Assembly: GCA_947179155.2 (NCBI GenBank)
Contig: OX359276.1
Coordinates: 47,300,953-47,364,952, forward strand
Length of the DNA: 64,000 nt
Direction of reading: 5' to 3'
Source of the DNA: Hedera helix
Taxonomy: Eukaryota; Streptophyta; Magnoliopsida; Apiales; Araliaceae
The notes beneath the pieces are model-generated. The model saw only the letters and a list, made by a program, of their open reading frames with translations, did no database searches and was not told the origin of the DNA. This document shows positions 26,461 to 37,576 of this stretch, piece after piece (the stretch's first letter is position 1; each line of letters begins with the position of its first letter). Position numbers and translations under genes: made by a program.

Positions 26461-26735
26461 AATAATTTTAGCCCACTACAAATTAATCCAAAAAATTTGT
26501 TATTGAACGTAATATTATCAATAACTTCAGCCATTATATAAAATTAAATTATTTCACATATGAGGGTAAAAGAGAAAAATAAAAACAAAAATGTTGGCCC
26601 ATGATTATTTTAGTCCATTACAAATTTATTTAAAAAATCATAACGAATTGTACTATTATTAAAAACTTAAATCATTATATACAAATTAATAATTTCACAT
26701 GTAGGGATAAAAGAGAAAAAAAATAATTATGATCC
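26461..26735. repeat. Diverged tandem duplication, ~143-bp unit
   Basis: AATAATTTTAGCCCACTACA at 26461 is repeated as ATTATTTTAGTCCATTACA near 26604. Both copies continue through a shared TTATATA...AATTATTTCACAT and a GGGTAAAAGAGAAAAA/GGGATAAAAGAGAAAAA stretch. Non-coding. Confidence 0.6.
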
Positions 26736-26785
26736 AGATAGCAGCCCATGACCACTTTATAATATAGATTATCAAAAATACTAGA

Positions 26786-27034
26786 TACTCTCTCTGTCCC
26801 TGTTAATTTGACTTTTCTGATCAAATTAATTAATTTTAAAATTGATAATTAAGTAAATTTATTTATATTTTTGAAATTCCAAAAAATGGATTTTTTGTAA
26901 ATTAAATGTAGTTTCTTATGGCTACAATCTCTTTACATATACTTAAAAGAAAATGAGATAAATTTTAATTTTAAAATTAGTCAATTTAATTTTAAAATTC
27001 AAACTAAATCGATTTTTGCGAGATTGAAGGAGTA
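26786..27034. mobile_element. Stowaway-like MITE
   Basis: Starts TACTCTCTCTGTCCCTGTTA and ends GCGAGATTGAAGGAGTA; reversed, the end reads TACTCCTTCAATCTCGC. Subterminal TTAATTTTAAAATTGA and TCAATTTAATTTTAAAATT are inverted. The block is about 250 bases and AT-rich, as expected for Stowaway. A related diverged block is at 51671-51932. Confidence 0.7.
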
Positions 27035-28784
27035 CTGCTCAAACCAGTTGTAGCCACTCCTACTAGCACCAAAAGTTGACCTATGTTTTATATATTTTTA
27101 CTTATATTTAATGTAACAGTTAAAATAGTGTTATTCTTATGAAGTGGCACTGTTTGGTTGAGTAAGACGGAGTTACTGCAGGATGCAATTCAATTTTATT
27201 CGAATTTGAGTTGTAGCATTGTTTATATTGCTGAAATTTATGTAGTTTGATGATGTTGATGTATGACATGGCGTTACGATTATTAATTGTTTTAAATTGA
27301 AGAGAATTTGTAAATTAGTTGGCTGCAACTTTGGAATATTGGTCCAAGTTGTTGCAATTGTGATGGTCAGATTAGAATTGAACATGTTATTATACTGTTT
27401 ATTTCATCAATTTTGGCACAAAATTCGATAAATTACGTATCCTAAATTTGGGTTACCCTTGCAGAGAATGTACTTTAAAAGGTGCCGGTACGGGCCTTAG
27501 GAATTTGGTCATCTCATGCTTGGCTAACTGTTTGCCTACCATGCTGGGATTTCCCTTGAGCTTGTTTTCAATTCCAGTATAAAATTTGAGGAAAGTGAAG
27601 AAGCCCAACTCTGAACAAGAAGACCATATACGAGTCTTTTGCTAAAAGCTAAAGAATACCCTTCATCACTCATCACTTTCACGATCATTTTAATGTAAGA
27701 TACTATAAAATATTATTATGCAAAGATAAATCCAGATACAACCTATAAATTAAGATCCAGGAGATGGAGACGTACCATGTGTCAGAATAGAGTATTATCG
27801 CCGAGTAGAACACAGTTTCAGATTGATGGTGTAGAGAGGCAAGGTCACTCAACAGGATGCACAAGAAATTTTGATATCATGCATGCTCCTGATTATATAT
27901 GTTTCCCTCTCATCTGATTCTGAATGCTTCAGTCTAGTCAAAAGAAATTTATATAAATGTCATGACATCCAAATGGAACGAACCTACGGGTACTTTGGGA
28001 TATTGAATTGGACCTCTTAGACCCTCTCTTAGTCTGTCGATATAAATATGGGCACATGACAGTCGGACTCTAGCTTCGAAATTATACCTTACGTTATTTT
28101 ATATTGTCAATATGTTTATATATTATATTTTCAACTTTATATATATATATATAGACACACACATTAATGTGTTTTTGGCAAATCTTAAATTCCATTTCCA
28201 TACAAAAACTACTTGAAAGTGTCTGCATAAGTTGGACAAAGGGAGTATTGTTTTTGCCATAATTACAAGTACGTTGACCTTGCCCATCATCTTCACGGGC
28301 TACCTGCATTTTATCTTATATGCTCAATCATGACATCAATGAGAAGTTGTAATGATATAGTTATATAGATTAATCTCTCCCAAACTGTAGCTGTTTTATT
28401 TATTTCGGGTTTCCCTTCAATAGAATTAGGTCTTGACATTCAATTTTAGATTGGTTTAATATTTCCACTCAATTGAACACACAATCTTTGAGGAAGTCAT
28501 ATGGCTAGATAATTCTAAAAACCTATAAAATGATATCATGATTGAGCCATGCATAGGAATGATTTTCTTTATCAGTTGAATCGGTATTCTCACGACGTAG
28601 GTATTAGATAAGGATATCTTATAAGCTCTTTCACTTTTATGTTTAGCTGAAAATTTATATTTCATGAGCTTGACAATCCTCTCGATCTATAACATTATTC
28701 TGTTTGTCATGTGAATTTATTGATGCTGAACGTCTTGTTGTGCTTATACCCATCTTGTTTTACACTACTATTTCCTTACTGCAG
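27035..28784. other. Non-coding interval
   Basis: No conserved coding sequence recognised on either strand. Short open frames at 27173-27385, 28094-28309 and 28456-28665 on the minus strand have no family features. I looked here for upstream exons of LSM5 and did not find them. Confidence 0.4.
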
Positions 28785-29246
28785 TGAATTAAATCACTGC
28801 TGAAGGGCGCAGAATAACAAAGCTAGATCAGATTTTGCTTAATGGAAACAACATCGCGACTGTAAGTGCTTGATAGAGATTTTTAGTTGTGACCTTTTGT
28901 TTTATACTTCTGTATCAACCGACAACGCATGTGGCTTTGCTTTAAGCTAACGGCTAATAATATTTTTGGGTAATCTTAGACCACTATCACAGGCTCACTT
29001 AAAAAATTATGACTGAAAATATTAAAGAAAGCAGGTTTGGATTCTTATATACACATTCATATATCCCACATTAACTGATGTGGGATGTTGCGTTGATGGT
29101 CATGGCTGCTTTGTTATTAAACGCTATTCAATAGACTGATAAATAAGTTGTATTTGCTTTGACCCCTCAAGTCCCTACTCGTAACGTTTTTGTGTTTCAT
29201 GCAGCTGGTCCCTGGTGGTTCTCTTATAGGAGGGAGAATGGATGCG
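28785..29246 (+). pseudogene. LSM5 C-terminal remnant (two exons)
   Basis: The segment 28785-28861 reads ITAEGRRITKLDQILLNGNN then IAT, and 29205-29246 reads LVPGGS followed by non-homologous LIGGRMDA. This is the C-terminal Sm2 region of LSm5, a subunit of the LSm1-7 and LSm2-8 rings that bind RNA ends in mRNA decay and U6 snRNP. Proper acceptors (TTACTGCAG, TTCATGCAG) and a donor (GTAAGT) remain, so the fragment came from genomic DNA. The first codons after the acceptor are out of frame: TGAATTAAATCAC lacks one or two bases of the expected sequence. The upstream exons with the Sm1 motif and start codon are missing. It is a truncated copy, not a functional gene. Confidence 0.75.
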
Positions 29247-30540
29247 TATATACTATTATCATTTGTTACTCTAATTGCCTATTATCCTCCTAAGTAGACT
29301 ATTTTTTACTTGAATTCAGATACCATCATGCCCTTCCTGCCTTCTTGTATTTTGTTCAAGGCAGATTACCAGAAGTCGTCTTTTTCTAAAGAAATTTCAT
29401 AAAAGAAGTTAAGTTACTATTTAATGCTGCATTATTTCTATCCACTTTTTCTTTTCTTTTTTGGTCCTTCTCTGTTTACGGTTGATGGAAAGATTTATCA
29501 CAGGAATTTTCAACGGAAAGGTTGGGAATTTACTGCTCTTGAGCTTGCACATTATTCCTGGAAGATAGATCTACTTAGATGTAACTTGTCTGAGAAATTG
29601 GGTCAAGTCAAATAACAAAAACTACTGAGGCACTGTGTTTGTCTGGCTGTCCAAGTTAGAATGCATATCGAAATCCCATCACACTAGAGTGGCATTGAAT
29701 GCCATTAATTACAACCCTTATAATCTTGCTTATACTACTCTTCCCCGGTAAATCCGTTGGTATTAATCTTTTTGCAACATGTCCTCTTAAAGTATGGCTC
29801 AAGCTTAATTTGAGGAAGCGTTGATGTCAGTGTATGTCTCAAGTTGGGGAAGCGTTGAGGTCAGGGTATAGCTTAAGCTTGATTTGGGGAATCGAGTATC
29901 TATGATAATGCTCGACTAGGCATTCTCACAACAATATAGATAGGAGAACCGGAAGATAGTTTTTTTTTGACAAATTTTTTATTTTGTATAAATAAAAGTT
30001 GCACGCGTAGACTTGTACAATACTTTAGCTACTACATTTTTTGACATGAGATGTATAGAAAAAAATTGTATTAGTGTTTTTTTCTAGAATAATTAGTTTT
30101 GCCTTTTTTATAATCCAATAGTCCTATCTATTCATATTTGTACAGTTCAAATAAAATTCTTGCTACGACAATTGATAATGGATATGCACTATTGTCTTGT
30201 GTATGGGGGCGACTGGGCGAGGACATAAACATACCCTTCAATGGGGACAGCTTTTATCTTTGATGCACTCAATCTGATTGGTTCAACCTCCAACCACCGA
30301 TATGAAGCCCCGTCAACATCAAAGCTTTAGATGGATAGTGGTGAGATACGTCATCCTCCATCTTAATCTACTGAAAAATTTGAGAAGGAAAGGTTAGGGA
30401 AGCTCAAACGCATGCATATAAATGACAAGCCCAATAATACAGCTACAAGCTTCCTCCATTTTTCATTTCCATACCAACAAATACATGGTCAAGAGGAAGA
30501 TGTTAACTATAGTTTATTAAGGAATAATTGTATTAGAGCA

Positions 30541-30576
<36 letters not shown>

Positions 30577-31304
30577 TATATATCCTTGCCCTTACTACCC
30601 CACCCCATGTGAGGTCCATTCATATCTGTCTCCTAACTCCTAAAATATCTTCTTCCCACATGATCAACAGACTTGCAGACAGTAACTCAATAACACATTT
30701 TTATTCCCCCTCTACCCACTTTGGTAATATTTTTTGAGAAGAAATACACACGTACATTTTATATGTATAATCTTAACATATTATAATAGTCCAGTTTGCT
30801 ATTTGAGGATTATTGCTGTTCACCAACAAATTCAGTTTATATGGTCGTTTACGAGCGTTCTTGTTACTGTAAAAATTAAAAAAAGAGATGCAGTCGACGA
30901 GGTAGAATAAGTGGATAAAATGGCCCTTTTGAATCAAATTAGGAGAGGCCAAGTCCCTTCCAGTAAAAAAATAACATTGACCTTGTCAACTTGCAACCAT
31001 GCTAAGTGTAATCCCTGACTTCATGTTCAAACAACTTAATATGTTGGTACAAGCAGCACCCCTAAAAGATGGCCAATTTAGGGACCACCTTCTGGGAGAA
31101 CGCTAGCCCTACACGTATATGGCTTAGAGATGTGCTACAAAGGCTAAAATCATAACATAATCCTTATGTGGTTCAATAGCTACATGATTAGCCAACATAT
31201 ATACATATATAATATAATTCCCCTAAGCAATTGGAATCACAAGCTAGCCCAAAGTAGGCCCCACTCACTGCCTGGTTGTCTCACCACCATCTTCTTAGAT
31301 TCTC
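29247..31304. other. Non-coding interval with simple repeats
   Basis: Contains a short imperfect duplication around 29795-29900 (GGGGAAGCGTTGA and AGCTTGATTTGGGGAA motifs) and a CATA/TA microsatellite at 30539-30583. No conserved gene is visible. Confidence 0.4.
30539..30583. repeat. (CATA)n/(TA)n microsatellite
   Basis: About seven CATA units running into a TA run, in intergenic sequence. Confidence 0.9.
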
Positions 31305-31309
31305 AGTCT

Positions 31310-32326
31310 AAGGGGCTGCTTGTTTGGCTCTGAATAGAGCTTAATGACTTAATATTTGAACGAAAAAGTCATTCTTTGATTATCATTTGTAACGATCTAA
31401 ATGGCTTAATATTAACTGACCGAATCAGTTCACATTTTCTAGCTGAATCATTTCTAAGCCAACTGAATGGAATTTTTACACATGTTGCCCCTTTTCAGTC
31501 CAATTCATCCCCCAAATTGAAACACAAACTGAAGAAGATGAAGAAGAAATTAAATTGATGTAAAGCATTTGATTTGATTTGGACAAGATATGATGAGTCT
31601 GGGATCGGCTCAAATTGCATATTTTTCAATTATGTCGGTTCTTTGGTGCCGGATTCATGAACAGAAACCAAGATTCCCTCTCTTAATTCAACAGACTGAT
31701 TCATGCACACCAACTGTTCGTCGAAATGCCTCCACTCGGACAACAGGGAAAGAATTGCTTTCCGGAGACTGTTTCTCTTTGATTTTGTGAGTAATTTCGC
31801 CGATGAATCCATCGTTCATGCATATATAGAGAGAGGAGAGAGAAATGAAGAGAGAAAATTTGGGAAATTGAGCTTGGGTTTTGGATTTCTAGATAAGGAG
31901 AGATGTTCGAATTTGGAGAGAACAAGTATTGTTAAAATTGGGTTTTTAGATTTTTAATTAATTTTAATACATTTAGTTTTAAAGTTAGGAAAAAAAATAA
32001 AGAAATTGCTATTTAATAGTTAATGTTAGAAAATATAAAAATTATTCAAATACTTAATACATATATATATGAAAAAATTATTCAAATAATTAATATAAAA
32101 GTTTTTTATTATAATTAATATATATTTATCTTGCATATGTTTTAAATTATCAAACAAACTATTTCAAAACATGTTTAACGGTTAAAATTATAAAATAGAC
32201 TCATTCAGATATTTTAAATATATCAATTATCAAATAAATTTTTTTATTCAGTATTCAAAATTCTGCTTCATTCAAATTACTTAAATATTTAGAACTATTT
32301 TATTTAATTTTATCAAACACCCTCTA
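31310..32326. mobile_element. hAT-like non-autonomous element (~1 kb) with captured sequence
   Basis: Left end AAGGGGCTGCTTGTTTGG and right end AAACACCCTCTA are imperfect inverted ends of a kind common on plant hAT-derived elements. AGTCT flanks both sides (31305-31309 and 32327-32331), a possible 5-base remnant of the target duplication. The interior differs from the AT-rich terminal thirds: 31590-31960 is of more balanced composition and contains a minus-strand reading frame with a TATA-like upstream sequence. I infer acquisition of host gene sequence; the boundaries are moderately certain. Confidence 0.5.
31630..31812 (-). pseudogene. Gene fragment inside hAT-like element
   Basis: Minus-strand frame of 60 residues opening MDSSAKLLTKSK and containing LLSEWRHFDEQLVCMNQSVE. 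It is preceded, in minus sense, by CTCTCTCCTCTCTCTATATA and a short leader, a plausible TATA/leader context. Heptad-like spacing and the W-x-x-F-x-x-x-L pattern recall the N-terminal coiled coil of FRIGIDA-like proteins, but I cannot assign it firmly. It ends after KEPT and has no continuing exon that I can find. Most likely the first exon of a host gene carried by the element. Confidence 0.35.
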
Positions 32327-32432
32327 AGTCTCCGCTAATTGTCTTCTTCTTACAAAAGGCCTAATAAATATATATATATGAAAATTTTCAAAAGCGAACT
32401 AAAGACGAACCGTCGTCTTTGGTATCTATGGC

Positions 32433-32475
32433 GACGGTTCGACCCGTCGTCATAGTGACGACGGGTCGAACCGTC
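32433..32475. repeat. 43-bp palindrome (20-3-20)
   Basis: GACGGTTCGACCCGTCGTCA, spacer TAG, then its exact reverse complement. Next to it 32401-32432 has a further GACGAACCGTCGTC self-complementary motif, and a (TA)n run follows at 32480. It can form a stable hairpin or cruciform. GC content is far above the surroundings. It probably belongs to a small DNA-transposon relic. Confidence 0.9.

Positions 32476-32479
<4 letters not shown>

Positions 32480-32508
<29 letters not shown>
32480..32508. repeat. (TA)n microsatellite
   Basis: TA dinucleotide run directly beside the 43-bp palindrome. Confidence 0.9.
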
Positions 32509-32511
<3 letters not shown>

Positions 32512-32819
32512 ACATACATGTATATATATTTATATATATCCACTAATCCAGACAAATAATCTCTAGGCATAGAGACAGCACAGGTAGATCTCCTGTGTGC
32601 TGTCCATTTGGTCATTTCTTCTAAAGTCTTATCACTATTTACTTGCAAATATTTCATAGCATCAAGCATAACATGCAGGTGAGCTAGCTTTTGTGATACT
32701 AGCATATAAATATACATATTTCACACTCACACATGCATATATATTGTGATCTGGTGTAACATCTACACATGAAGATCGATATGTATCATTCGTGGTGCTA
32801 AGTTTTATATATATAACAG

Positions 32820-34191
32820 ATCATTCAGTGGCTCCTCAAGGTAGAACATGAACCACCAAAAGAGAGTCATAGTACCAGTCCAACCAACAAAAAGGAAAGT
32901 TGTGGTAAGACAAAACTTTCTCACTAACATTATTCATGAGAATATATATTGTATATATTTTCACTAACAAAATTGTTTGTTTGGTTCTTTTTTCAGCTCC
33001 ATCAAAAGAAATAGCTCTGTCAAATCATCGTGAGGCTAATCAAAGGCAGAAGAGAGTAGAAACAATCAGTTTGGGTTGCAAGAACTTTAATTTGTTCTCA
33101 ATACTACGACGAAGAGACATTGCAAAGACTTGCTTTTATAGCACGCTTAATCTAAAGACGGTCCATACCATGAAGATGATGAAGAAAGAAGACATTGCTA
33201 GAGGACTAGGCATTAGTAACAACAAGGGGGCAGATTCGGCTGCTGCCCATGTCGGAAATACTAAGGTTCTACCAATTAGTGATGCTGCAATATCATCCAG
33301 CCAATGCAGCAACGAGGAAAAGAAAGATCAGAAGGCTAAGAGTGACAAAACCAAACCCTTGTCTAAAATGAAGGAGCTTTTGAGATGGGCTACTGCCACC
33401 AAGGCAGAGAAGGGAGGAAACTACATCAGTCGAAAGGTAAACTAATTTCTTCTTCTTTTTTCTTTTTTGACATAGGCCACTATATATATAGTCTTCTCCC
33501 CCTCCATACGACAAATAATGTTACTTTTGAGTTTTGGACGCTAATTAAGGGGGTCAATTTTTGTTGTTCTTCGAAAGGATTCATGGGGTCTTATTTTAAT
33601 TGAGTGTGAGATTATATTTCAGGTTTTACATTTTCGAAATAGAGCAACATTAAAATCAGTACCAGATGATGATCAATTAAGCTATGACTCTCCAAAGATC
33701 AGTTTCAAATGGGATGTGGAGAGTTGCTCCACTACCTCTTCCTCTGTTTACTCTGCTCTTCCAATGGCTTCTTCCTCAAGGATTAATATTGAGCAGAATA
33801 TGAACATGCCTCCTTTCAACTCTACTCCTATTCATGATAATGATAATGATCACCCTACTACTAAAACAGGAAACTGGATCACCACAGACTCTGAATGTAA
33901 GGCCTCTCCTGTTTCACTTTGTGTATATATATATATATATTAGTCCCCATCCATCACAACTGGTTGCTGGTCTATTGTTTCGGCTGTTTTGGCAACCAAT
34001 GCAGCGACATTTTTACTGTAAATTGACTCGTCGCTCATCTTTCTTACAGCAAGCCAATTTACGTGTAATTTTGGTTCTGCCACTACCCCTCTTGCGGCAG
34101 GCCAAAATTATACGTAATTGGCCCTGCGCTCATTCTTCTTGCGACAAACTAATTTTAGTTGTTTTCAGCAATCGGTTTCTATGAATAATTT

Positions 34192-34241
<50 letters not shown>

Positions 34242-34314
34242 TTTGTATCATTGTATGTATATGTTACTAATATGGTATTTTCTGTTTATTACAGTTGTGG
34301 TGCTAGAGCTTTGA
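32820..34314 (+). CDS. Plant-specific protein of unknown function (5' end incomplete)
   Basis: Supported exons: 32820-32904, 32997-33436, 33623-33896 and 34295-34314. They join in phase with GT-AG introns and end with the short exon FVVLEL and a stop. The reading starts IIQWLLKVEHEPPKES. No in-frame ATG lies in the first exon and an acceptor (TAACAG) precedes it, so an upstream exon is missing from my model. Alternatively translation starts at an internal ATG near 33171 (MKMMKKEDIARGL). Recognisable stretches are a basic SKMKELLRWATATKAEKGG, then LHFRNRATLKSVPDDDQLSY, an SP-K-ISFKWDVES segment, a serine-rich part, and the terminal WITTDSEFVVLEL, which I recall as typical of a small uncharacterised plant family. 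No catalytic motif, signal peptide or membrane span. The last intron holds a hairpin-forming repeat and a TA run. Confidence 0.65.
34053..34122. repeat. Hairpin-forming repeat in last intron of unknown gene
   Basis: GCCAATTTACGTGTAATTTT then GGTTCTGCC pairs with GGCAGGCCAAAATTATACGT then AATTGGC across a loop of about 14 bases, a stem of roughly 27-29 pairs with few mismatches. Flanking CGCTCATCTTTCTTACA and GCGCTCATTCTTCTTGCGA are direct repeats. Probably a small inverted-repeat transposon; a precursor of small RNA is possible but not shown. Confidence 0.6.
34195..34238. repeat. (TA)n microsatellite
   Basis: About 21 TA units in the last intron of the unknown-function gene. Confidence 0.9.
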
Positions 34315-34568
34315 AGATTAGATCTAAGGAAGGCATCTAGCGATAGAATTTTACTGCTTAGCTATTGTATTAGAGCCACTGCCAGATGGATATTGTTCTT
34401 CTTAAATATTTTTTGAAGATCAAAGGAATTAAATGTGAGATCAATCAAGGATGCGATCTGAATTTGTGTAGTGGGCATGACCAACTCAATAATCAATGAA
34501 AATTCTAAAAAAGTTTTGGACTCCCTTCATAATCTTACTATAAAATGGGCCAGCAGTAATTTAAGGAT

Positions 34569-34570
<2 letters not shown>

Positions 34571-34603
<33 letters not shown>
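34571..34603. repeat. (TA)n microsatellite
   Basis: TA run about 90 bases before the left end of the foldback element. Confidence 0.9.
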
Positions 34604-34605
<2 letters not shown>

Positions 34606-34690
34606 GCACATAGTATATGTTTGTTGTGATTACTATTCTAGCAAATGGATCTTATATCGTTCATAATTTGGATTAAAAATAACAAAATCC

Positions 34691-35875
34691 TTGCCGCTAT
34701 AAGTTCACGTAAATTATTTTTTTTACCCCCAAAATAACAAAAATACCCCTAAAAACATAAACAAATAATACTAAAATCTTCTGCCGCTACAACTTGCAGC
34801 GGCAGGTAACCCACCCCACACTAATATTTTTCAAGTCTTTCCTTTTGTTGCACAAGTGACATGACACAATATTATTTATTAAATATATCTAATAAAATAA
34901 AAGATATATTATATTAGATATATTTATTTTATTTCATTTGATATATTATATTAGATATATTTTTAAAAAATTATGAGTTTTGTAAATTTTTTAATTTATT
35001 GTCTAAAATAAAATAAATAAATATTTGTTATTTCTTTGAACTTTTAAAAAATATATATTTAACAAATATTATTTATTATATTAGATTATTTTAGACAATA
35101 AATTATTTGTTTGTATTTCTTTGAACTTTTTAAAAATATATATATTTAACAAATATTATTTATTAAATATGTATTAGTTTGAACTTTTTAAAAAAAAAAA
35201 TATTTATTTATTTTATTTTCGACAATAAATTATAAAATTTACAAAACTCATAATTTTTTTTTAAATATATATAATATAATATATCAAATGAAATAAAATA
35301 AATATATCTAATATAATATATCCTTTATTTTATTATAATTTATTGTCGAAAATAAAATAAATAAATATTATTTTTTTAAAAAAAGTTCAAACTAATACAT
35401 ATTTAATAAATAATATTTGTTAAATATATATATTTTAAAAAAGTTCAAAGAAATACAAACAAATAATTTATTGTCTAAAATAATCTAATATAATAAATAA
35501 TATTTGTTAAATATATATTTTTAAAAAGTTCAAAGAAATAACAAATATTTATTTATTTTATTTTAGACAATAAATTAAAAAATTTACAAAACTCATAACT
35601 TTTTAAAAATATATCTAATATAATATATCAAATGAAATAAAATAAATATATCTAATGTAATATATCTTTTATTTTATTAGATATATTATATTAGATATAT
35701 AATATACAATATTGTGTCATACCACTTGTGCAACAAAAGGAAAAACTTGAAAAATATTAGTGTGGGGTGGGTTACCTGCCGCTACATCAAGGAGATTTTT
35801 AGTATTATTTGTTTATGTTTTTAGGGATATTTTTGTCATTTTGGGGTAAAAAAAAAAAGTTACATGTCGCTAGTT
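34691..35875. mobile_element. Foldback element, ~1.2 kb, two long inverted arms
   Basis: The left arm (about 34691-35280) and right arm (about 35300-35875) are inverted copies around a centre near 35290. Clear pairs: GGTAACCCACCCCACACTAA at 34805 with its reverse near 35775; TTTTGTTGCACAAGTG at 34843 with CACTTGTGCAACAAAA near 35723; AAAACATAAACAAATAATACT at 34751 with its reverse near 35800. The inner parts are AT-rich with repeated AACAAATATTATTTATT modules, themselves inverted. The left arm carries an extra CTGCCGCTACAACTTGCAG insertion compared with the right. No open frame. The outer ends (TTGCCGCTA / TGTCGCTAG) match poorly and no target duplication is obvious, so the exact limits are approximate. 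Confidence 0.8.
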
Positions 35876-35899
35876 AGAACAATAGTCTCAACCAAACGT

Positions 35900-37550
35900 A
35901 TGTCATAAATGCGACCCCATGTATATATATATATATTATGGAGAATAATTCATATCCAACGTTAAATAGTAGATTATAGCTTTTCATCTAATCTTGAATT
36001 GTTCATGTCAATAATAAAAGGCACGGATGAAGGTAATCTACACAATAATTACGTTTATTACTTATTCTAATTCATATTACTCTTCGAAAATTCAAGAAGT
36101 TGTTCGAATTAAAGCTGTCAATGTGATATGTGATGCAAGTAAGTCATATGACTACCTGAGAGTTTGATTTTTATTTAAGCCTTTACACCAAAATATTGTA
36201 ATTGCCGATAAAAGGCAATTCAATTAAAGAGAAGTTTTCGGACCCAAGTATAGTCGCTCTGAATTAGACTTACTGCATCAACTTAATTAGTTATGAATAA
36301 ATATAATCATACAATAATTAAATATTATATTTATTTATACCGTTAAAAAATAAAGCATAATATTAAAATTCGTGTTATAATCTATTTTTTAATAATATAA
36401 ATGAATATAGTATTTAATATAGTATTTAATTATTGTATATGTAGACTTGTCTATTAATTATTAACATATGGTGATTTGTTGGCCGGATTTGCATGTATAT
36501 ATATGCTTGCATGTATGCTAATTTGCATGCTAATTCAGAAAATCATAAATCATAATAATTATGATTTATAATATTAAGGTATGAAGTAATTGGGCCAAAT
36601 CACTTGATTATTTGTTACAATACAGATGTATATCTTTGATTGGGTCAATCTGAATCCAATTGACAAATTAGTTTCCTGTATTGTTTTTCATTCCCGTGAT
36701 ATTAGAATTTATGTAGCATGCTTCGGTTTGGTTTTCATTATTAATTTTTTGTTAGCCAAATTGTATGCCGTAATTAATATAGTATAATCTATTTTATGGT
36801 ATGTATGTATCGATAGATTTTATGATAGTTTACTACGGATATTTGTGCAATGTAAGCCATTACTTGGACTAGTTGCTTAAATTTATTGGTATAATGACCC
36901 AAAAACTTTAAAACATATTTATTTTATATTTATTTATATATGATTAAAGATGCAACTAGTATTTTGAGTACAAATTTATACGATCATGTGTATATGCAGC
37001 ATATGCGGGCTATTTTACTATATGTTGAGCATAAATTTTGTTCTAAAATTATGATGGTATAATTTTAGTGTAGATTGTAAATACAATATTATACTTGCCA
37101 TTAAAATTTTATGTATATATAATATCATAAAGACTTGATAGTATTTTATATACATTGTAATTGTTACAAGTATATGTATTTATTTTACAAATAAAGTTGA
37201 ACTATAATTTTTTCATGCGATCAACATTTGGTATAATTGATATTATAAATGTATTTATCATGAAAACGTGATTATTTTAGATATAATTACAGCATCCTAA
37301 GACGTAAAAGAATTACATAAGTTTGACTTTATTCTCGTGATATGATTGTGACTAAGTTATAATTAATTTAATCACATAAATACTTGATGTAAAAGTGTTT
37401 TAAAGAATATCCTGATATGAAAATTTGAGGTTTAATTGAGATGTAGTCACCAAAGTAACCGGCTTAATTAGATTATAATTGCGGTCTTATATGATAGTGG
37501 AATGCCTCTGGTTTTAGTGTGTGATCATCTGTTCAATGAACTTTAATTGA
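35900..37550. other. AT-rich non-coding interval
   Basis: No conserved frames. It contains one MITE relic (36291-36460) and scattered AT-rich simple sequence. Confidence 0.4.
36291..36460. mobile_element. MITE relic, same family as 43421-43589
   Basis: AATTAAATATTATATTTATT...CCGTTAAAAAATAAAGCATA with ATTAAAATTCGTGTTATAAT in the centre, then the inverted arm ending TATTGTATATGTAGACTTG. The copy at 43421-43589 has the same architecture with CCATTAAAAAGTGAGGCATG, ATTGAAATTCGTGTCATG and TGTGTGTAGACTTAT, so the two are diverged members of one family. Confidence 0.6.
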
Positions 37551-37557
37551 GAGGGTC

Positions 37558-37576
37558 ACACACACACACACACACA
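37558..37576. repeat. (CA)n microsatellite
   Basis: Nine CA/AC units in AT-rich intergenic DNA. Confidence 0.85.

Noticed and set aside
32848..32904. ATG at 32848 as start of the unknown gene
   Set aside because: It reads MNHQKRV but enters the next exon out of phase and meets a stop after five codons.
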